A stretch of 64,000 nt of DNA, from assembly GCA_003439945.1 (NCBI GenBank), contig QVRM01005966.1, forward strand, positions 1 to 64,000, written 5' to 3'. Each line of letters opens with the position of its first letter. The stretch's first letter is position 1. Shown here in pieces: positions 1 through 11,779 of the stretch. Origin of the DNA: Dermanyssus gallinae. Its lineage: Eukaryota; Arthropoda; Arachnida; Mesostigmata; Dermanyssidae. Under the pieces are notes generated by a model. That model saw nothing but the letters and a program-made list of their open reading frames with translations. It searched no databases and had not been told where the DNA came from. The position numbers were made by a program, and so were the translations under genes.

Positions 1-31
1 CCAAACGCCAAAAAAACACAAAAAAAATGTT

Positions 32-103
32 TGCCACTCCCGGAGTTGAACCGGGGCCCAACAACTGGCAGTCGATGACGCTACAACTAGGCTACGACGA
101 CTG
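32..103 (-). mobile_element. tRNA-like SINE head
   Basis: Read on the minus strand this has a box-A-like segment (TAGCCTAGTTGTAGCG) followed about 35 bases later by a box-B-like segment (GGTTCAACTCC), the internal promoter layout of tRNA-derived SINEs. It ends in GGGAGTGGCAAACA and then an A-rich stretch at the window edge. No cloverleaf acceptor stem can be paired, so this is a SINE head rather than a working tRNA gene. The 3' body runs off the window start. Confidence 0.5.
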
Positions 104-419
104 CACAGGCTGCTCTGCTTCTAAGCCGTACCGACCGCCGGCCGCAAGTTAGGCACAAGCTTACAGCTAGCGATGACGTTGGCAAATCGAACACAGTTGT
201 CAGAGAGCCCGGAAGGGATCGGAACTCTCTGGGAAGTAACCAGAGTACCTCCAGGCGTATGCGATGCACCGTTCGAACACTCACTATACTAACTCTGAAT
301 GATACAATTATCACTACAAAAATCACAGTCAAGCCTCTCGTAGTAACCGATTTTACGGAAGCCAACACGAAACACCGTACTCCACCGCATCAAACGGCGA
401 AAAAAAACTACTATTCTAA

Positions 420-699
420 TTCTCTACCGCGTCGCCTGTTCTATGTTATGTGGCAGAATTTAGTAACAAACCTTCTAATTTAGCCTCGGGTTATCTTCAA
501 GAACCGTAAAAGAAGTTACCATTTTTTAATGATAATTCTATTAATTGTCTCCCTTCTGTTATATCGTGTTGGTCTAGCGAGGCCACTACATATCCTCTCG
601 TCGTTCTCTTACTTTGTATTCACATGGCAAGACAGCATTTTCACTTTTTTTTTTTGAGGGACTAACTGGGAATGCGGTTTGCATACACGGACACCACGG

Positions 700-700
<1 letters not shown>
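420..700. repeat. Direct duplication, copy 1
   Basis: About 280 bases nearly identical to 1159-1437 in the same orientation; they differ by a few substitutions and 1-3 base indels (for example CTCTCGTCGTT against CTCTTCGTT). Copy 1 is immediately followed by an (ATT)n tract, which copy 2 lacks. No coding sequence is recognised in it. It may be a local segmental duplication or two copies of an unknown dispersed repeat. Confidence 0.9.

Positions 701-779
<79 letters not shown>
701..779. repeat. (ATT)n microsatellite
   Basis: About 26 ATT units with one interruption, starting exactly where direct repeat copy 1 ends. It creates a spurious poly-Ile/poly-Tyr reading frame. Confidence 0.95.
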
Positions 780-780
<1 letters not shown>

Positions 781-1158
781 TACAGTTTTGAGGTTTGAAC
801 ATATTATGGCAAAACCTTTAAATAGTTATTTCATTCCATGGCGCCCAAAATAGATGGCCGCGTTCACTCTGCAAACGACTAAGACAACGCTTGCCCCAAG
901 AATTGACCTTATCTTCGGTTCTTGAATTTGCTTACTTAAATCTTTAAGAATACTTCGGTTTCCTTGCTGATTGGTCCTAGTGTCTTAATGGAAATAGGCA
1001 CATAATCATACCTTGTTTCCAGTCAAGCGTATTTAATTCCGTTTTCTGGCGTCCGCGTGCTTTGCTACCCATCCCGGCTCAGCTGAGCTGTGATGTAAAT
1101 AGGAAGCCGCGGTTATTACTATTATTACGTGAAGACTAAGCGTGCACTTTTGAGACGA

Positions 1159-1437
1159 TTCTCTACCGCGTCGCCTGTTCTATGTTATGTGGCAGAATTT
1201 AGCAACAAACCTTCTAATTTAGCCTCGGGTTATCTTCAAGAACCGTAAAAGAAGTTACCATTTTTTCATGATAATTCTATTAAATTGTCTCCCTTCTGTT
1301 ATATCGTGTTGGTCTAGCGAGGCCACTACATATCCTCTTCGTTCTCTTACTTTGTATTCACATGGCAAGACAGCATTTTCACTTTTTTTTTGAGGGACTA
1401 ACTGGGAAATGCGGCTTGCACGCACGGACACCACGGC
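1159..1437. repeat. Direct duplication, copy 2
   Basis: Second copy of the segment at 420-700, about 740 bases downstream and in direct orientation. The sequence between the copies (780-1158) holds no recognised feature. Confidence 0.9.
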
Positions 1438-1451
1438 AGGAAAGCTCACTG

Positions 1452-1516
1452 CAAATGTGGGCCGGTAGTGTGGGGCTCCAACCCACTAAAAACTAGTCAT
1501 GTCCCCATCTCCACAC
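1452..1516 (-). mobile_element. SINE C fragment
   Basis: On the minus strand it reads TTTTTAGTGGGTTGGAGCCC followed by CACACTACC. The GGTTGGAGCCCC part resembles a tRNA box B and TTTAGTGGG a box A. The same block recurs at 23925-24010 (+) and 25440-25515 (-), which supports a dispersed tRNA-derived family. Confidence 0.5.
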
Positions 1517-1581
1517 TCAACTGGGAACTGCGCAAGCAATACTTCAACAATTGAGGGGGGGGGAAGGGTAGCGTCCTTATC

Positions 1582-2028
1582 TTAGCTGCCCTGGAGTGCC
1601 TCACGGGGCTTTGTCAAGTAAAAACGATCCTTCTCTTCTTTGACGTGCATAATACGTTCGATTGTTCGAGCTATAAGATTCCAGTCTTCACTTAAGTACA
1701 TAAGAAGGTGTGCCAGCTTCTTAAGACTGCCGTAACTTGCTGTGGTTATGTCCTTGCGTAATGGAGCCCACGCCGGGCACAGCAATATTGTGTGTTCCGG
1801 CGTGTCCTCCGTTGTTCCTTGACAGTGCTTGCAGAGTGGCGTATCTGCTTTTCCTATTCTAAAGAGGTAACTCTCGAAGTTGTCATGCCCTGTGAGCACT
1901 TGAGTCACGTAGTGTGTCAACTCGCCGCCGGGCCGGTTAATCCACGCCTTAACGTCAGGGATCAGAGCCTTTACACGGGCCCCAGGTGCCCCGTCCTGTA
2001 TGGCGTCCCATTCATTTTGATACGCCAT
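1582..2028 (-). pseudogene. R1-clade LINE ORF2 C-terminal fragment
   Basis: A 148-aa open frame matching the C-terminal end of R1-type LINE ORF2 proteins, downstream of the reverse transcriptase. Seen directly: a segment starting near WDAIQDGAPGA, then INRPGGELTHYVTQVLTGH, and a zinc knuckle C-x2-C-x9-H-x4-C (CKHCQGTTEDTPEHTILLC) at about residues 66-84. In R1 elements this region ends the ORF and is thought to bind RNA or DNA. Upstream the frame hits a stop within a few codons and no RT domain follows, so this is a 5'-truncated insertion or a deletion remnant. The ORF ends with its own stop, so the 3' end of the coding region is probably original. Confidence 0.8.
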
Positions 2029-2059
2029 ACAGCATTTTCACTGGAAACACAATAAAGTA

Positions 2060-2881
2060 CACCAGTAGAGCTACTTTCAGATAAATATTGTTTGATCTAC
2101 TAAGGTGAAATCTCATAGCGAGCCAACATTAAAATGCAATATGCATTGTAGAAAATCGAACAGTTTTCCTTTAAATTGTAAAGAGATGATACAGCTGCTT
2201 GCTTACAGCCAAAATGCCTACAGACGTTTTTCGCTTTTAAAATATAGTATATATTACAAAACTAAAATCACAAAAGTATTGGCAGCTGTTTCAATATGCC
2301 TTTTCACTGTGTGACGAAAAAGTACGCTTGATTGGCGACCACCGTGTGTGAAATAAGAACCAGCTGGACCGCTCGATTGCTTCAGTTACACGAAACCGTT
2401 TGCTCACGGTAAACAGGCTTTGAGAAGATAAAACGGTTATTAGCTCACTAATAATTAGGCAGTATATATATAAATTACGCTTCTTCGATTACACTCCAAA
2501 AGTGGTATTAAACTCTTACCTAAATTTCAAAATACCCGATGCCTTCTGAAGCTCTGACTTTTTGCTGCTCCTGTTGCTGCAAACTTCTTGTGAATGCCAT
2601 ACGTTTCCGAAAACATTGAGTATTGATTGCAAGCCTTAAGTTCACAAATGCTGTTGCAGCATTTTGCGCAGATTGCTCTAACAAAAAACATTGTACTGTT
2701 TGAATCGCATATTTTTTGAACTGACGTCCGACCAGTCACATCAGTTTAAGAAAAAAATTAATTTCACTATTACTCCACATGACATTTACGCCTCCCTCCG
2801 CAAAATTAGAAAAGCATTGTATTTTAAGGAGTTTTTGCTTTTCTCAATTATCCTTTATGAATTAGAAAAAAAATACTGTAT

Positions 2882-2912
<31 letters not shown>

Positions 2913-3780
2913 ATTTCTCTGCATGCGTAATAATTATTGACAGCGTCAATGCAGTAACCATAAAATTTTCAATTTTCTGGAAGAATAATGCTTAATGTTA
3001 TTGCGCTTTAACATTATCAGAGAGTCGCCTACTACGTGCAATAACTGTTTGCTTCTATCCGCATAGATTGCGGTTACTTTAGACAAATTCGAACGACTTG
3101 CATTAACTATTTACGCAAATAACATGCATTGCTCGTTTCGGTACTCCTAGACCTACCAATAAAACGGCATAACCCAAATAAAAAATAACTGTATAATGAA
3201 ATAATAAGTAGCAATATTTGTTTGAGTAAGACTCATAATTCATGGACCCCGACAACGTAATCTGGAGTCAGTTGGTTATCTGTTGATTTTTACTAGATAC
3301 TATGTTGCGTACGTGCTGTATCATGCTTTCAACACCTTAAATAGCCGTTCAGTATGACACCACATAACAGAGAGTGAAATATTTTGCGGTAAAAAGGAAG
3401 CCAACAATATTGCGACAATAATGATTTGGTATTGACAACAACAATGCAAATAATAGCTATAGCACCAATAAAACAGAATAAACATCAGCTTGGGCAAGGA
3501 AATTTCATAGAAGTGTTTGCAAGACTTTTGTGCTAAAGCGAGAAGATTTGTTCACTGACCATCGGAGACGGTCAACTCTACCCGCGGCGTACCGAAAACT
3601 AAATCCTGAACTGTAAGTGTTAATCTTTGATTATAAGTTATCATATTTAAATAGACAAAAAAAACTGATAGCGACGTCCAGCGACAACCGATGAGGCTCT
3701 GGAATGCTATGAAATTACAGAATTCCCTTGCAAGTTCTTTGCTTAATATGCTTGGTAAAACGTAAGCTTTGCGTTGAGCA
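2060..3780. other. No gene recognised
   Basis: AT-rich sequence with many stops on both strands. It contains one (AT)n tract at about 2885-2912. The 70-80 aa open frames here show no recognisable motif. Confidence 0.6.
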
Positions 3781-3789
3781 GATTACTCT

Positions 3790-4145
3790 AAGGTTTGCAA
3801 ATACTGAACATCTATGATTGCTAAGCGAAATTTTTTTTTTCCCTACAAGCTTGCCTCTGCGGCGAAATTTCATAGCTTTAGCTTTTAATACGTTTATCAC
3901 TACACAGTTAAGGTTAACACACTTTGCAGTGACGCAAGCTATTGCTGTGCGTGAAGAAATCGACTCGGAAGTACATGACAAGATTATCGGTATGTACATT
4001 AGTGTACTTACTGGCGAATGGCGTCGCCGGATTTTGTCTGGCAGGGCTATTACTAATATTGGGAACAATAGCGGGCTGAGTTTATCCTCAATGCGAGCCC
4101 TGTAGTTTGATTAACTGGGATGTGTTAGTTACCCCGTCTTCGAGG
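3790..4145 (-). pseudogene. Relic of the 479-aa-type LINE RT (YADD lost)
   Basis: Read on the minus strand this aligns by eye with the palm of the 479-aa RT at 54674-56113. DKLSPLLFPILVIALP corresponds to GDSPLLFSKLVSDLP, RRHSPVSTLMY to SRHSQVETLMY, and CVNLN...KAKAMKFRRRGKL to YVNRN...KTKAMKFRRGGRL. The catalytic YADDL has become YIPII, so both metal-binding aspartates are gone. Upstream codons hold a stop where the family reads through. It keeps the LSPLLF part of motif B that the 479-aa copy has lost. It is a decayed fragment with no function expected. Confidence 0.8.
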
Positions 4146-4149
4146 ATTA

Positions 4150-4875
4150 CAGACCCCTCTTGTAGCAGGTTTGGTACTACGTACCGCCGAATCACTACGT
4201 GACGCCAACTTCTCGATTAATATTTGCAACGCCCCATGGAAAACCACCAAAGTCTACAGAGACAGCAAAGAGAAATTTTCGGTTGCCTTGGAGGGCAATT
4301 TAAATGCTGTTGAGGAAAACAGCACAAGGTCATCATTTATCGCCTTTGCCTAAAACTGTGTTGCTGCTCTGGTAAGCACTCGGTACACGCAAGAGACTGG
4401 CTTCTCGTTCTTAAGGTCCGTAGGAAGTTTTTGCCCAAAAATTTTTTTGAAATAGCAGTGAGTGAAGATTCCAGAAGAACTGCCTCTGCTGGTGGTACTC
4501 ATCTGGGTGCCGAGGCCTCCCTGATCAAGAAGGAGGAAGATCTCAGGTGGGGGGCCTTGCCATTGCATTCGGCAGGCCGAGCCTTAGCATTCTCTTAGAA
4601 TTAGGAAATATGGAGCATGCCTTTTTCTAGTAAAAAATAATAATACAATATTATTAATGAACATATGTAACATTTCTGTAAAAGACCAAATTTTTTCACA
4701 GGTAATAGACAGATCTAAGAAACGGACACTTGTTGTGTCTGGCAAGTTAAGAAAAGCATTTTACTAGACACTTTTGCGCTCGCATGGATATAACCATAGC
4801 ATAATTCTCAGAAGCGCGACGAGCATTTAAGAAATACATCTTTACAATTGCAGTTATATTTCTGTCCAGTCCAAT

Positions 4876-4906
<31 letters not shown>

Positions 4907-6280
4907 CTACCCCGTTGCGGATGGGTAATTCTTATATAAAAGTAATATTCCCTAGCCTTCAAAATCTTGCGAGTTAGAGGCCGTTAGACTCTTCCTGTGG
5001 GGTTATTTGGAGCGCAAAGCGTACGCTGATTATACCACGACCATACAGCTTGTAAAAATAAAAAGTTTAAACACCTTCTCAATATTGTGTTTCTTTTAGA
5101 AATGACAGCAGTTCTTATATATATATCTATATATATATATATATATATATGTTTAGAACACTTTTTTTATTTTACTTTAAAAATGCCAAATTTCTGCGAA
5201 CCCTATATATACAATTCGCAACTTATCTCCTTATTGTTTTTATAATCTTGTCTAATCTGGCAACAAACCCTGGAATGGTTGACCCAAGGCCATTTAAACT
5301 CGTGTATTTTTGCAGGCACACCTTTGACTTAAAATAAAATAGGAACATAAAAACGTTTATGGAGTTAAGGTTGGCGGAATATGGGGCCTATTGTAATTAA
5401 TAAGAGGGGGGATATTCAGTTTTGTTTCATGTGAGATAGCTGCGGCGGTTATACCAGCACAAACTATGAGAGACTCCGTCTTCTGGAGACCGGTAGTTTT
5501 CAATTAGTCGGATTATGGCGCTGGTTTCAAGTAAGGGCTTGCCTCTTTGTACATTTTAGGACGACACGCAACACAAATTTGGTCTTGACTCAACGGGTGT
5601 CATTATCATCGATTGGGCCCTTACCGGCCAAAGTTGGAGTACGCTCTCATATTAGCGCCGAGCAACCATTCTATCGAGATGGCCCTCTGGCTGTTGCACC
5701 CTGCAGTTGAAACCAGAAAAACTGTTTTTTTTTAAATCTAGATTTCAGTCGTATTTTCAAAGAAGGCAATTGCTGTTTTATCTAAGTTGAACGCTAGGTA
5801 CAACTTGTTCCGGATCTACATATATCTACAGGAACATTGGCGCCCTAGATATGTAGGTGATGTCCTTGCTAATAGGAACTAATGGATGTTGGAGCTATTA
5901 GCGGTTACAACGTCCGCGGGTAGCAGTTTTTGTGCTTAACTTAAGGCATTTGTGCCCTTCTTTGCTAATTGCGGGTGGCAGATGGGATACTAGAAAAAAC
6001 ATTGACCATGCACCTTGTGTCTGTTATGTATTTTTCTCCATGACCCCTTTTTAACACTTTTGGGTTTTACGTTTGCTGGCTATAGAGATATTAAGGTCTG
6101 AATTGCCATGCTTCAATGCTAGGCGTTGCCTAGTCGTGCGTTTGCTATTCCATCCAAGAAGCCAATCTATTTAATTATATTCTATGGAGTGGTTTTCCTT
6201 CCCTCGCTGCATTAAACTGTTCCCCGTTTAGAACTGCAATTCCACGTTTTGCGGCTCTCTCCTACGGTTTGGATGTATGG
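4150..6280. other. No gene recognised; two (AT)n tracts
   Basis: No supported gene. It contains (AT)n tracts at about 4879-4906 and 5117-5150, the second imperfect. The bases just right of the LINE relic (4150-4600) may be more of the same decayed element but cannot be aligned by eye. Confidence 0.55.
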
Positions 6281-6451
6281 ACGTACCTATGACAAGAATT
6301 CGGACCGGTTAAAGTTTACGTCAACAGCATTGATGCTCGTCAAATAGATTCGAGTTGGGCCAGAATCTCTTCGCGACGGTGCAGATCGTTTTTGCTCGAA
6401 CGGAAGCTGGGAACCTGACAGGTACAAGCAGCAAGCATTAAGTGAGGGAAC

Positions 6452-6452
<1 letters not shown>

Positions 6453-6485
<33 letters not shown>
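6453..6485. repeat. (AT)n microsatellite
   Basis: AT dinucleotide tract of about 33 bases with one AA interruption. Confidence 0.9.
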
Positions 6486-6876
6486 GGCGAGACAGAGAGA
6501 GCGCCGCCAAAAGGCATTCAAATTGTCACAGCAAACCGTTGACGGCCTCGTTAAACTCAGTCGTTAGATGGTGACCTCAAATCGCCGCCCTCTAGGGCAA
6601 CCTCCACGATAGCAGGAGTGCTGGGTGAAGTCTCATAGTGAGCTCACTCGCCAGCTGGCTCTGGTGAGCTTCCAATAGCAGCTCTATGAACGCGACGCCG
6701 TCAACACAGCGTGCCTCATGTATGTGGGGCACAACGTATGTCGCACGGTTTTCCCGCAGAGACGCTGCTGGCTGGTGAGAGGAAACATGGTCACGCTGTC
6801 GGGCATTTTGGCCAACCGATGAAGGACTGAGGTGTCGATGCTTAGGAGAGTGTTACATTTGTTTGCATCGATCTGG

Positions 6877-6896
6877 TAGTAGTAGTAGTAGTAGTG
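6877..6896. repeat. (TAG)n microsatellite
   Basis: About six TAG units. A short (AT)n tract follows at about 6972-6983. The reading frames on both strands across 6842-7165 are shadows of this low-complexity DNA. Confidence 0.9.
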
Positions 6897-7159
6897 GCAC
6901 AGCGTCGTGGTTGTAGTTGTAAGATCAGTTGTTGTCGTTCGCGTTGCTGCAACAGTAGGCGGATATGGGCAATATATATATATGCATCCATACCCACTCG
7001 AACATACATATATTCAACGTTAAGTGGAAGAGAGAAAAGAGAGAGCACGCCAGTCAGCCGCGAGCTGCAAACCCGACCACTTGGTTGGCTTTTGGCAACG
7101 ATGCCCAGTCCCCTAGTGCGGGCCTCGTAACCCCCCCCCCCCTTTAATACGGTGATCTG

Positions 7160-7740
7160 CGGCAATAACTTCTTCTATTGTGACTAGCGTAATGTCCCAT
7201 CTTTTTTTTCTCCTTTTCCTCACCCTCAAACTCAAACTTGCTTGCGTTAAACACGCTCCTAGCGGAAACAGTTTTTTAATTAACTTTCTGAACTCCTCTT
7301 CCATCAGTACAACTTCGTTCCCTTTTGCAATTAACCAATATGGTCGGATCGTGTATTGTCTTGTCACTCTTCTAGAAACGTTTGCATTTTACGTTCTTAC
7401 ACTTGTTGTTTATTTCTTGTACTAGACCGTTTGTTATTCCTGTACGTGATAACGATCTTGTTCATCTTTCTTGCAGTCGCCATTTAGCCTTGGCCTTCTT
7501 AAAATTATCTTCATTAATCCCTCGTGCACTTATATATGTCGTTTCACCATATTTTTTTCTCCCTGCGGCGGGCCTTTGTCGCCGCAGGTTTAGACGTTTT
7601 CACGCATTCTTGTTGAATCAGTGTTTGCTAATCGCCTGGCGAGCTAAGCGGTCTCTGGTCCTTGATTATTGACTTCTCTGCTCGCAAGGAGTATTTTCGG
7701 TCGGCCCGCTGGTGACCTCCTTCATCGTGATTTGGTACTT
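7160..7740. other. No gene recognised
   Basis: Pyrimidine-rich, open in some frames for 80-96 codons without a recognisable motif. A 9-bp GC-rich hairpin (CCTGCGGCG / CGCCGCAGG, 9-base loop) lies near 7562-7590. Confidence 0.5.
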
Positions 7741-7744
7741 GATT

Positions 7745-7935
7745 TAAAAAAATACTTTCTGGGCATACACTCAGTCAAGATTTAACGTCCATGGGCCTGC
7801 TTTTCGCATTGCTTCATAGACGGACCCCCATAAATACAAATGTGCCACGGTGGGGCTCAAGCCCGCGCACTTAAGTGTCTCCTCTAGTCGCAAGGCGCAG
7901 ACGAATGCACCCACCACGCCACCGGACTCGACTGG
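7745..7935 (-). mobile_element. SINE A copy (tRNA-derived)
   Basis: On the minus strand it begins CAGTCGAGTCCGGTGGCGTG, has a box-A-like GGTGGCGTGGTGGGTGCATT and a box-B-like GGGCTTGAGCCCC, then a body containing GGGGGTCCGTCTATGAAGC and ends in CCCAGAAAGTA. It is homologous along its length to 35400-35583 (+), with differences typical of an old repeat. A T/A-rich stretch follows the tail. SINEs of this kind are transcribed by RNA polymerase III and moved by a partner LINE; the partner is not identifiable here. Confidence 0.85.
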
Positions 7936-8155
7936 TACGTGATTTATACGTAACCAAATAGACTCTCAAGATTGTAGAGCAGAGAGTTAGGTCTCGTGCG
8001 TTGTCTATTTTCCCCTTAGCTCCGAGGCGGCGTTAAAGCCTTAGCCTTCAGCGCGCGCCGCTTTGCTGCTGTTACGGTTTAGCTGTATTATTTTAATTCC
8101 TCCAATTGGCAGGATTGTTCATATCTTCCACCTGCGCCGTCGTCCTGTTAGGACA

Positions 8156-8189
8156 GATAAATGCAAACAATCGAATGTTTGCATTTATC
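8156..8189. repeat. Perfect hairpin, 14-bp arms
   Basis: GATAAATGCAAACA is followed by a six-base loop and the exact reverse complement TGTTTGCATTTATC. Nothing around it indicates a terminator or an RNA gene; it could be a cruciform-prone palindrome left by repair or a transposon footprint. Confidence 0.85.
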
Positions 8190-8199
8190 ACTTTTTCGG

Positions 8200-10230
8200 C
8201 ATGGCAAGCCATCTCGAGAGTCGGAGTACTACTAGGCTATTTCCTCCTGCGGTTTTAGTTTACCTGCCTTGAGCAGTCCCATTGGATTGTCCACTTCCTC
8301 TTGCCGTCGAGAGATGTGGCTGCGAGGTCGGGTGTAATAGCCTGTGAATGGTGTCTTTTGTTGCCGATGGTAATATGTCTGCCGCGAGTTCCTTAACCTT
8401 CTGCGGCTCTAAACAACGGACGTGCCGGAAGTTGGATGTGTGAACCTTTTCCCTGCAGTTATATGAGGCGGCCGCGGACATGTCCGATCCGTTGGCATCG
8501 TAGTACAGTGAGACATCGTTTTTTTCCGACACCTGGGGCGATGCTCACCCAATCGTGTTTCTACCTCTCTCCGGTAGTCTGCTCGCTTTATGCGGCGTGT
8601 CCTTGAATCAGAACATTGCCGTGCATTTGCTTGATATCGCTTTTTGTGGCTCTTCCAGCTTGAGTTCTTCTACAGTTTATTTATCACTGTGTGCACATGC
8701 CATTGAAGAGATAACCTACGCAGCGGTGTCGAACAAGTTATATACGCTCGGCTTGTCGTTAGCTTTATTGTTGTTGATGCTGATATAGACTTAAGCATTT
8801 TTAGACCGGCATCGCTAACGAGAGCACTTTTGCCCAATAAAGGTACGATCTATTATTATCTTCGCCTCCTTCGAATTGACTGCGGGTGGAAATTTTCGGC
8901 GTCACAGGTATACACATGGTACGGTCAGTTAATTTCAGAACATCTTTATTTAACTTAACTCGACAGTACAACAAGCCGTTCTTTACGCTGTTTTTGTGAT
9001 CAGTCTCAGTAGCCCCACCTTGTTTGCGGCGTTAGGACTTGTAATCTGCGTGCATTAAATCGATTCTGCGTCAGACATTTCGATGGAACAAAGGAACAGG
9101 AAATTCCGCAAATTCCAACGCAAAAGCACCCGAACGCGGGGCGTCGTTATACGTCCATACGTTGTCTTCCTAAGCGTGTGTACGTACACAGAGCTCTCTG
9201 TAAGCCAGCAAAGCGACAGCAGCGACAAGCTATTGGCATCCCTACGTGGCAAAAAGCTCGTCGCCAGTATGTGTTATGAATACTAAAGTGGCCTGATCCG
9301 CTCTCTGACCCGCTTTCAGACTGATGCCCTCGAGCGCAGTTGAATCTGATGACTGCCACCCACGACAGTATAGGTGCAAATATCACTGCAGATTATCGCT
9401 GACAGTAAACTATACAATTCAGAGCGTTCAAAAACCTAGTCGCACAGTGAAGACATGTGTACGTGTGTTGATAGACAGACTACTGTTTTCAAGGTAAAGG
9501 AGGTGCGGCACGTTGCAGTGCTATAGGCGCTTCTCTCCACCCTTGGCATTGGAGTATACCAAAGTAATACCGAGCCTGGCGGGGATAAATCCGTGTTTTG
9601 GTGGGTTTGTAGGTCGTCCCACACTAGTTTCACGCAGACTGCTAGTGACGCATGCGCATCGTGCGTTCCTGGAGTCTCCTAAAAAATACAGTAGGTTGCT
9701 TTTCGGAGTAGTTACATGTAGCCACCCGAGGCAGTCGATTATAAGCATTAAATACAGCCTGCAACCCCGTTTAGCGTAGATCCGTCGTGAGTTATTGAGT
9801 GATTTATAGGAAAGGAACGATAACGCAAAGCCTGTAATGTTGTGAAACATAACTTAAGTTTAATACGAGCTATATTGACAGCAGGAGCGACCAAAATTGA
9901 CGTAAAACGGCGATTCACTAAACTGTAGGATACTTGATTTTTTTATCGTCGATTTTATCCGCTCTTGTGACAATAATTTCATGAAGTCATCTTGGAAACC
10001 TATGCTGATTATATTATTGTTGCGATCTTTCCGCTATAGCATTATCACCATCATGGTAGAAGAACTTCTGCGTAGAACGCAAGCGCCGCTACATTCTGCA
10101 GAGAAGACTGGTTGGCGGCTAACGACGCACTGCATTGTGGGAATTAGTACCTTGGGTTTGTAAACTTTTTTTATTTTTAAACACATATTTACTTGAACTA
10201 TGTTCAGTACATAATACTATATGTTCTAAA
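8200..10230. other. No gene recognised
   Basis: Mixed-composition sequence with scattered 60-110 codon open frames on both strands that overlap each other and carry no recognised motif. No clear repeats were seen. Confidence 0.5.
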
Positions 10231-10240
10231 TATAGATATG

Positions 10241-10534
10241 TAGCGGCGGTGGCTTAGGCGGCTAACGCACCGTTCGAAACGGGGCGTTGCCATGGCAACC
10301 ACGGTTAGCAAAACATCGCTAGTTCGAGCCCTGGCCGTGCTGGTAGAATTTGTTGGACGTGGTTGTCATTGCCTTGCTGCTACATACCTCTGCTGGAGAA
10401 AGCCTATATAATTCCAGTACGAGAACGCGATGACGATAGATGCATTTAGACGCTATCGTGCCACAGGCAACTTAGCCCATTACGAGCGTCTAAAATGTAG
10501 TTGTCAGAGCGTTTAAAAAAAAAAAAAAAAAAAA
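10241..10534 (+). mobile_element. SINE B, full-length with poly(A) and TSD
   Basis: A complete-looking tRNA-derived SINE. The head has box A (GGTGGCTTAGGCGGCTAACG) and box B (AGTTCGAGCCC) about 70 bases apart, with an insertion between them containing CGTTGCCATGGCAACCACG, a near-palindrome. The body runs to a poly(A) run at about 10514-10534. The element is bounded by AGATATG at 10234-10240 and again at 10535-10541, a 7-base target-site duplication. The poly(A) tail implies mobilisation by a LINE that recognises poly(A), unlike the microsatellite-tailed LINEs in this window. Confidence 0.85.
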
Positions 10535-10544
10535 AGATATGCAT

Positions 10545-11049
10545 CTCTACACTTGCGACGGGCCTGGATGCCTGTGGCACAAAAAACTTATTCTAGTATT
10601 TCGGCTCAAGGCTATTATTGTGCGGGTATGAACTTTACTGCGCGTATTGACGAAGATGTGAAGAAAGCACCGGCTTATCTCTATGGACAAATCGGCCATA
10701 GTATGGTAATATAATCAATCGCTCTACTTGTTGGTGGGACAAAGTTGTATGTTCGACTTAAAAGCGGCGAGTTTCTTAGCACACTTTAAAATAACTTGTC
10801 TTCATGAATGAATAGCTTAGCTTGTCCTTATAGTACGAGTAAACGGGAACCGGAGTTCTGCCCGTCGTAAGTTTTAACCGAATAGCATGTTGGGGCATAA
10901 CCGCGTAATCAGGCGGGCGAATGAGAGAATCGAAGAAAATCACTAACGACGAAAAGTACGACGAGAAGAAACGATTGAGACAACTCCACCCCCGCCAACC
11001 GCCGTACGACAGCCAAGTTAGTGCCTGGCCAGTACCATCCACCTAGTTT
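10545..11049. other. No gene recognised
   Basis: No supported gene; the 88-codon open frame on the minus strand shows no known motif. Confidence 0.5.
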
Positions 11050-11640
11050 AGAGTCCGCTCGCTCGAGACCACCGAATCGTCGTCCTTCCTCAGAGACCTC
11101 AGAGACTCAACGAAGTATTGTACCGACTCTGTCGGTGAACGGCCAGCTCAACTAACTGGCAAGCGTCTGGGACGCTCGCCAGCCCGCCAGCCTACCAGCT
11201 GACTCAGCATCAGCAACACACAGCAGCGGCAACGCCGACCTAACAGCCGCTTGGAGTTCGGCGCTCTCCGGATAGAGTTACGGCCACCAGTCCCTTTAGG
11301 GTTCTGGAAAAAAAGCTCGGGCGGTTTGCGGCGGTCTACAAAAAACGATCGAGGGTGGTTCGAGACAGGCTTTGCTTCTGTCTTTGTTTCGGTGGTGGCA
11401 ACGGCAACGGTAACGTCGTCGACGTCGGAGAAACGGGAGAACAACTTCCGAGTGTCCGCGAGTAACGTAGAAAGAAAAGTACACACAGAAAAGACACACG
11501 AGGCCGAGCCAGGCCGACGAGAAAGAAAGCTTGTCTAAAGTCCTTCGATCGCCGACAGCCGCCACGCGGGAGCACGCCGGGAGCGGTGCTGCTCACACGT
11601 ATGTATGTGGTGCCTCTGTGTGACTGTATACAGGGCAAAA
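11050..11640. other. GC-rich island, possible exon or 5' UTR
   Basis: Noticeably GC- and CpG-richer than its surroundings, with overlapping open frames of about 90-112 codons in several frames on both strands, as expected where stop codons are rare by composition. A donor-like GTAAGTATG lies just downstream at about 11779 (+). It could be a 5' exon or promoter of an unseen gene, but no protein motif supports this. Confidence 0.25.
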
Positions 11641-11779
11641 CTTGACATGAGGCCTTATTTCTTCAAACTGTCTCCTCGAACGTCAAAGTCATCGGCAAAG
11701 CAGCTGTTGCGGTTCCCGCTATTGCTACCGCTATAGTCTGCGTTGATCCTGGCCTAATGTCGTTGCTGCGGCGTTGATG

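Noticed and set aside
1255..1449. 64-codon minus-strand ORF in the direct duplication
   Set aside because: No recognisable motif, and the corresponding frame in the other copy is broken.
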